NCBI GenBank assembly: GCA_018712915.1
Contig: DVGC01000001.1
Span: 103,264-167,263 of the forward strand
Source of the DNA: Candidatus Copromonas faecavium (nom. illeg.)
GTDB taxonomy: Bacteria > Bacillota > Clostridia > Lachnospirales > Lachnospiraceae
Direction of reading: 5' to 3'
Length of the DNA: 64,000 bases
Of this stretch, positions 61,596 to 64,000 are shown piece after piece. Under the pieces are notes generated by a model. It saw only the letters and a list, made by a program, of their open reading frames with translations, was not told the origin of the DNA and searched no databases. Both the position numbers and the translations under genes were made by a program. Position 1 is the stretch's first letter. Every line of letters begins with the position of its first letter.

Positions 61596-61913
61596 TTATG
61601 AAATTCCCTGCAGCATTTGAAGAATCGCATTCTTTGGTCTTGCGCCGGAAGTCTGAGTTACCACCTTTCCATTTTTCATAACCACCAGGGTCGGAATGCT
61701 CATAACGCCAAACTGGCCTGCCAGCTCAGGCTGTTCATCCACATTGATCTTTCCGACTTTCACATCGGAGCGTTCCCTGGCAATTTCTTCCACAATGGGA
61801 ACCACCATGCGGCAGGGGCCGCACCAAGGCGCCCAGAAATCCAGCAAAACCGGCCTGTCAGAATCCATAATCTCCTGTTGAAAATTATTCTTATCAATAT
61901 TTAAAGCAGACAT
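61596..61913 (-). CDS. trxA: Thioredoxin (canonical WCGPC)
   Basis: LLDFWAPWCGPCRMVVPIVEEIA. Confidence 0.94.
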   Translation of the reverse strand: MSALNIDKNNFQQEIMDSDRPVLLDFWAPWCGPCRMVVPIVEEIARERSDVKVGKINVDEQPELAGQFGVMSIPTLVVMKNGKVVTQTSGARPKNAILQMLQGIS

Positions 61914-61928
61914 TCTCCATTCCTCCTT

Positions 61929-62675
61929 CTAAACTCTTGCCATTCCATCCACGCTTAATATTACCCCTGTGATGTAGGAAGCGTCATCCGATGCCAGAAA
62001 TGCAAAGGCATTGGCGATATCCTCCGGCTGTCCCAGCCGGCCCAGAGGAATCCTCGCAATCATGGGATCGATAACCTCCTTTGGAACAGCCTTCATCATA
62101 TCCGTTTCGATAATACCGGGCGCCACCGCATTTACGCGGATCCCTTTTGGTCCAAGTTCTCTTGCAAGGGAAACCGTCATACCGTTTACTGCAAACTTTG
62201 AAGCCGGATAGGCCAGTCCGCTGGGCTGCCCGGTTATGCTGACCATGGAGGACGTAGAAAGAATCACTCCTTTTCCTCTTTCCGCCATATATTCAACGGC
62301 TGCGCGGGTCGCATGGAACACTCCTTTTACATTCAAATCCATGACCTGATCAAAAATCTCCCCGGTATATTCCATAAAAGGTGTACTTTCTGAAACACCG
62401 GCATTATTAATCAGAATATCCACACGGCCATATTCTCCGATGATCTTTTTAAAAGCTTCCTTTACTGATTCCAGGCTGGACAGGTCCGGGCTGATGCCTT
62501 CTACCGGCGCCTGCGGATTCTTTTCCTTCAGCCTGGCAACGGCTCTGTCGGCAGACGCCTGTGTGCTTGCTGTCAAGATGACGGTCGCGCCTTCCTGCAG
62601 AAATTTTTCCGCAGAGGCAAATCCAATTCCCCGGCTCCCGCCGGTAATAACTGCAACTTTATCTTTCAGCCTCAT
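61929..62675 (-). CDS. SDR family oxidoreductase (FabG-like)
   Basis: VAVITGGSRGIGFASA, YPASKFAVNGMT. Confidence 0.92.
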   Translation of the reverse strand: MRLKDKVAVITGGSRGIGFASAEKFLQEGATVILTASTQASADRAVARLKEKNPQAPVEGISPDLSSLESVKEAFKKIIGEYGRVDILINNAGVSESTPFMEYTGEIFDQVMDLNVKGVFHATRAAVEYMAERGKGVILSTSSMVSITGQPSGLAYPASKFAVNGMTVSLARELGPKGIRVNAVAPGIIETDMMKAVPKEVIDPMIARIPLGRLGQPEDIANAFAFLASDDASYITGVILSVDGMARV

Positions 62676-62727
62676 ACCAAATACCTCCTTTGATAGCTGT
62701 ATTATACCTTAAATATGAACGCATTTC

Positions 62728-62742
62728 TGTGATATTATCACA
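62728..62742. promoter_or_regulatory. Crp-like palindrome TGTGATATTATCACA
   Basis: Perfect TGTGA-N5-TCACA; about 41 nt upstream of the TSS predicted from minus-strand TATAAT at 62701-62706. Confidence 0.65.
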
Positions 62743-62947
62743 TTGCACGAAAGTTTCTTTCCGGAAAACCGGCTGATATTCAGCATCGGTGTACCCTGTC
62801 TGTCCTGGAAGGCTGCGGAAAATCTGGATGAGGCGGCCCGGCAGCGGCCCATGCCGGACTGTTTCACGATTATGGAGCTGCAGCCCCATCTCCATCGCTC
62901 TGTCATGCCGCCGGCGAGTGGTGATTCTTCCAGCCTGAGATCGGAAA

Positions 62948-62973
62948 AAACCGGCACATAAATGTGCCGGTTT
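62948..62973 (-). terminator. Terminator of rpmF operon
   Basis: AAACCGGCACA-loop-TGTGCCGGTTT then T-run on the minus strand. Confidence 0.75.
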
Positions 62974-63074
62974 CCTAATAAAGAGCAAATTTCAGGAAAA
63001 ACACTGCTCTTAAAAATTTCCGATAATTTTGAATTTACTGTACGTTACAACAACAGATGTTCCGGAAAAGGAAA

Positions 63075-63257
63075 TTAGTCCTCAACCTTAACGATCTCTC
63101 TCTTGTTGTAGCTGCCGCAGGCCTTGCACACTCTGTGAGGCAGGGTCAGAGCACCGCACTTGCTGCACTTAATCAGGTTTACAGCACCCATCTTCCAGTT
63201 TGCGCGGCGGCTGTCTCTTCTTGCTTTTGAAGATTTATTCTTAGGACAGATAGACAT
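63075..63257 (-). CDS. rpmF: 50S ribosomal protein L32
   Basis: MSICPKNKSSKARRDSRRANWK...CSKCGALTLPHRVCKACG. Confidence 0.96.
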   Translation of the reverse strand: MSICPKNKSSKARRDSRRANWKMGAVNLIKCSKCGALTLPHRVCKACGSYNKREIVKVED

Positions 63258-63259
63258 GG

Positions 63260-63787
63260 TTACACCTCCTTAAACTGTTTGAAAATATCCTGGATTGCTG
63301 CCATTCTCGGATCAAGTGATTGTTGATCACAGTCACAGGTCGTGTGGTTCAGATTGGCACCGCACCGGCTGCAAAGTCCCTTGCAGTCTTCTCTGCATAA
63401 AACCCGCATCGGCAGCTGAAGCGCCAGCTCACCACAAACCAGCATGTCTGCATCCAGATGATAACCACATAAATAAGATTGTTCATCCAAGTCCTTCACT
63501 CTGTCCTCGTCAGAAACATTCATGTCCAGTTCCTGGTCAAATTCCAAATCACAGGAATACTCCACCGGCTCCAGGCATCTGGCGCAGGGGATTTCCAATG
63601 TTACAGAGGTACCGCCCGTCAGCGAAAGCTTCTTGTTTCCAAGATTTTTTACCGTGATCCGAATCGGCGCACTGGCCAATACGGGATACGTCCCTTCCCC
63701 ACTTTCATAGGCAGATTTCTCAAAGGGAACCTCCCAGGTTTTCTCTTTTCCTTCCAGAGTAAAAACTTCAGATAAATTCACAAGCAT
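63260..63787 (-). CDS. YceD/DUF177 family protein
   Basis: CxxC-rich C-terminus CREDCKGLCSRCGANLNHTTCDC; directly upstream of rpmF. Confidence 0.88.
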   Translation of the reverse strand: MLVNLSEVFTLEGKEKTWEVPFEKSAYESGEGTYPVLASAPIRITVKNLGNKKLSLTGGTSVTLEIPCARCLEPVEYSCDLEFDQELDMNVSDEDRVKDLDEQSYLCGYHLDADMLVCGELALQLPMRVLCREDCKGLCSRCGANLNHTTCDCDQQSLDPRMAAIQDIFKQFKEV

Positions 63788-64000
63788 ATTTTGGTTCTCC
63801 TAATACGCACCTAAACATTATACTTACAGAGCCAGAATTTGTCAACACAATTTTTCTAATTTCCACCAACCCAAAAATGAAATTTTAAATTCCACCTCTC
63901 CTAAGGGGAGTAGCGTTTACTTCTGCACAGTTGATATTTACTCTTTCATACATCCATGGTATGGTTATCTCTCCTTCTGACAGCAGTAGAAGGAGGCTCA

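Noticed and set aside
62659-62988. 109-aa minus ORF and overlapping 72-aa plus ORF before the SDR gene
   Set aside because: They cover the SDR promoter/Crp-like site and the rpmF terminator; no domain resemblance.

Overview
The window reads as low-GC Gram-positive (Clostridia/Lachnospiraceae-like) chromosome, mostly coded on the minus strand. The left ~15 kb is a selenium island: cysteine-desulfurase-like gene (truncated by the window edge), DUF3343, TusA/YedF-like, YedE-like, LysR, selB, selA and selC (tRNA-Sec, anticodon TCA), followed by a glycine reductase operon (grdX-grdE-grdB-trxB-trxA-grdA-grdC-grdD). grdA and grdB are split in the ORF track by in-frame TGA codons that I read as selenocysteine. 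Next to the operon is a divergent bEBP-like regulator with both the GAFTGA loop and the Walker B glutamate altered. The rest is core genome: thrS and aspS2-gatCAB, each with a T-box leader, smc, ftsY, rnc, acpP, plsX, pyrG, dapL, glnN, ilvA, rpmF, plus transporters, two-component systems, two Crp/Fnr-type regulators, MATE pumps and an M13 peptidase. The observations I rate highest are degenerate short tandem-repeat arrays at gene boundaries: 8 x 22 bp in the leader of an OmpR-type regulator, about 6 x 39 bp overlapping the stop codons of two convergent genes, about 4 x 24-26 bp running out of the 3' end of gatB, and 4 x 12 bp in a convergent gap. Others are a bulged acceptor stem in tRNA-Sec, a Crp-like palindrome near -41 of an SDR-trxA operon, and a terminator-like hairpin just after the glnN promoter. 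I found no CRISPR array, prophage, IS element or rRNA. All calls are by reading only; no database search was run.
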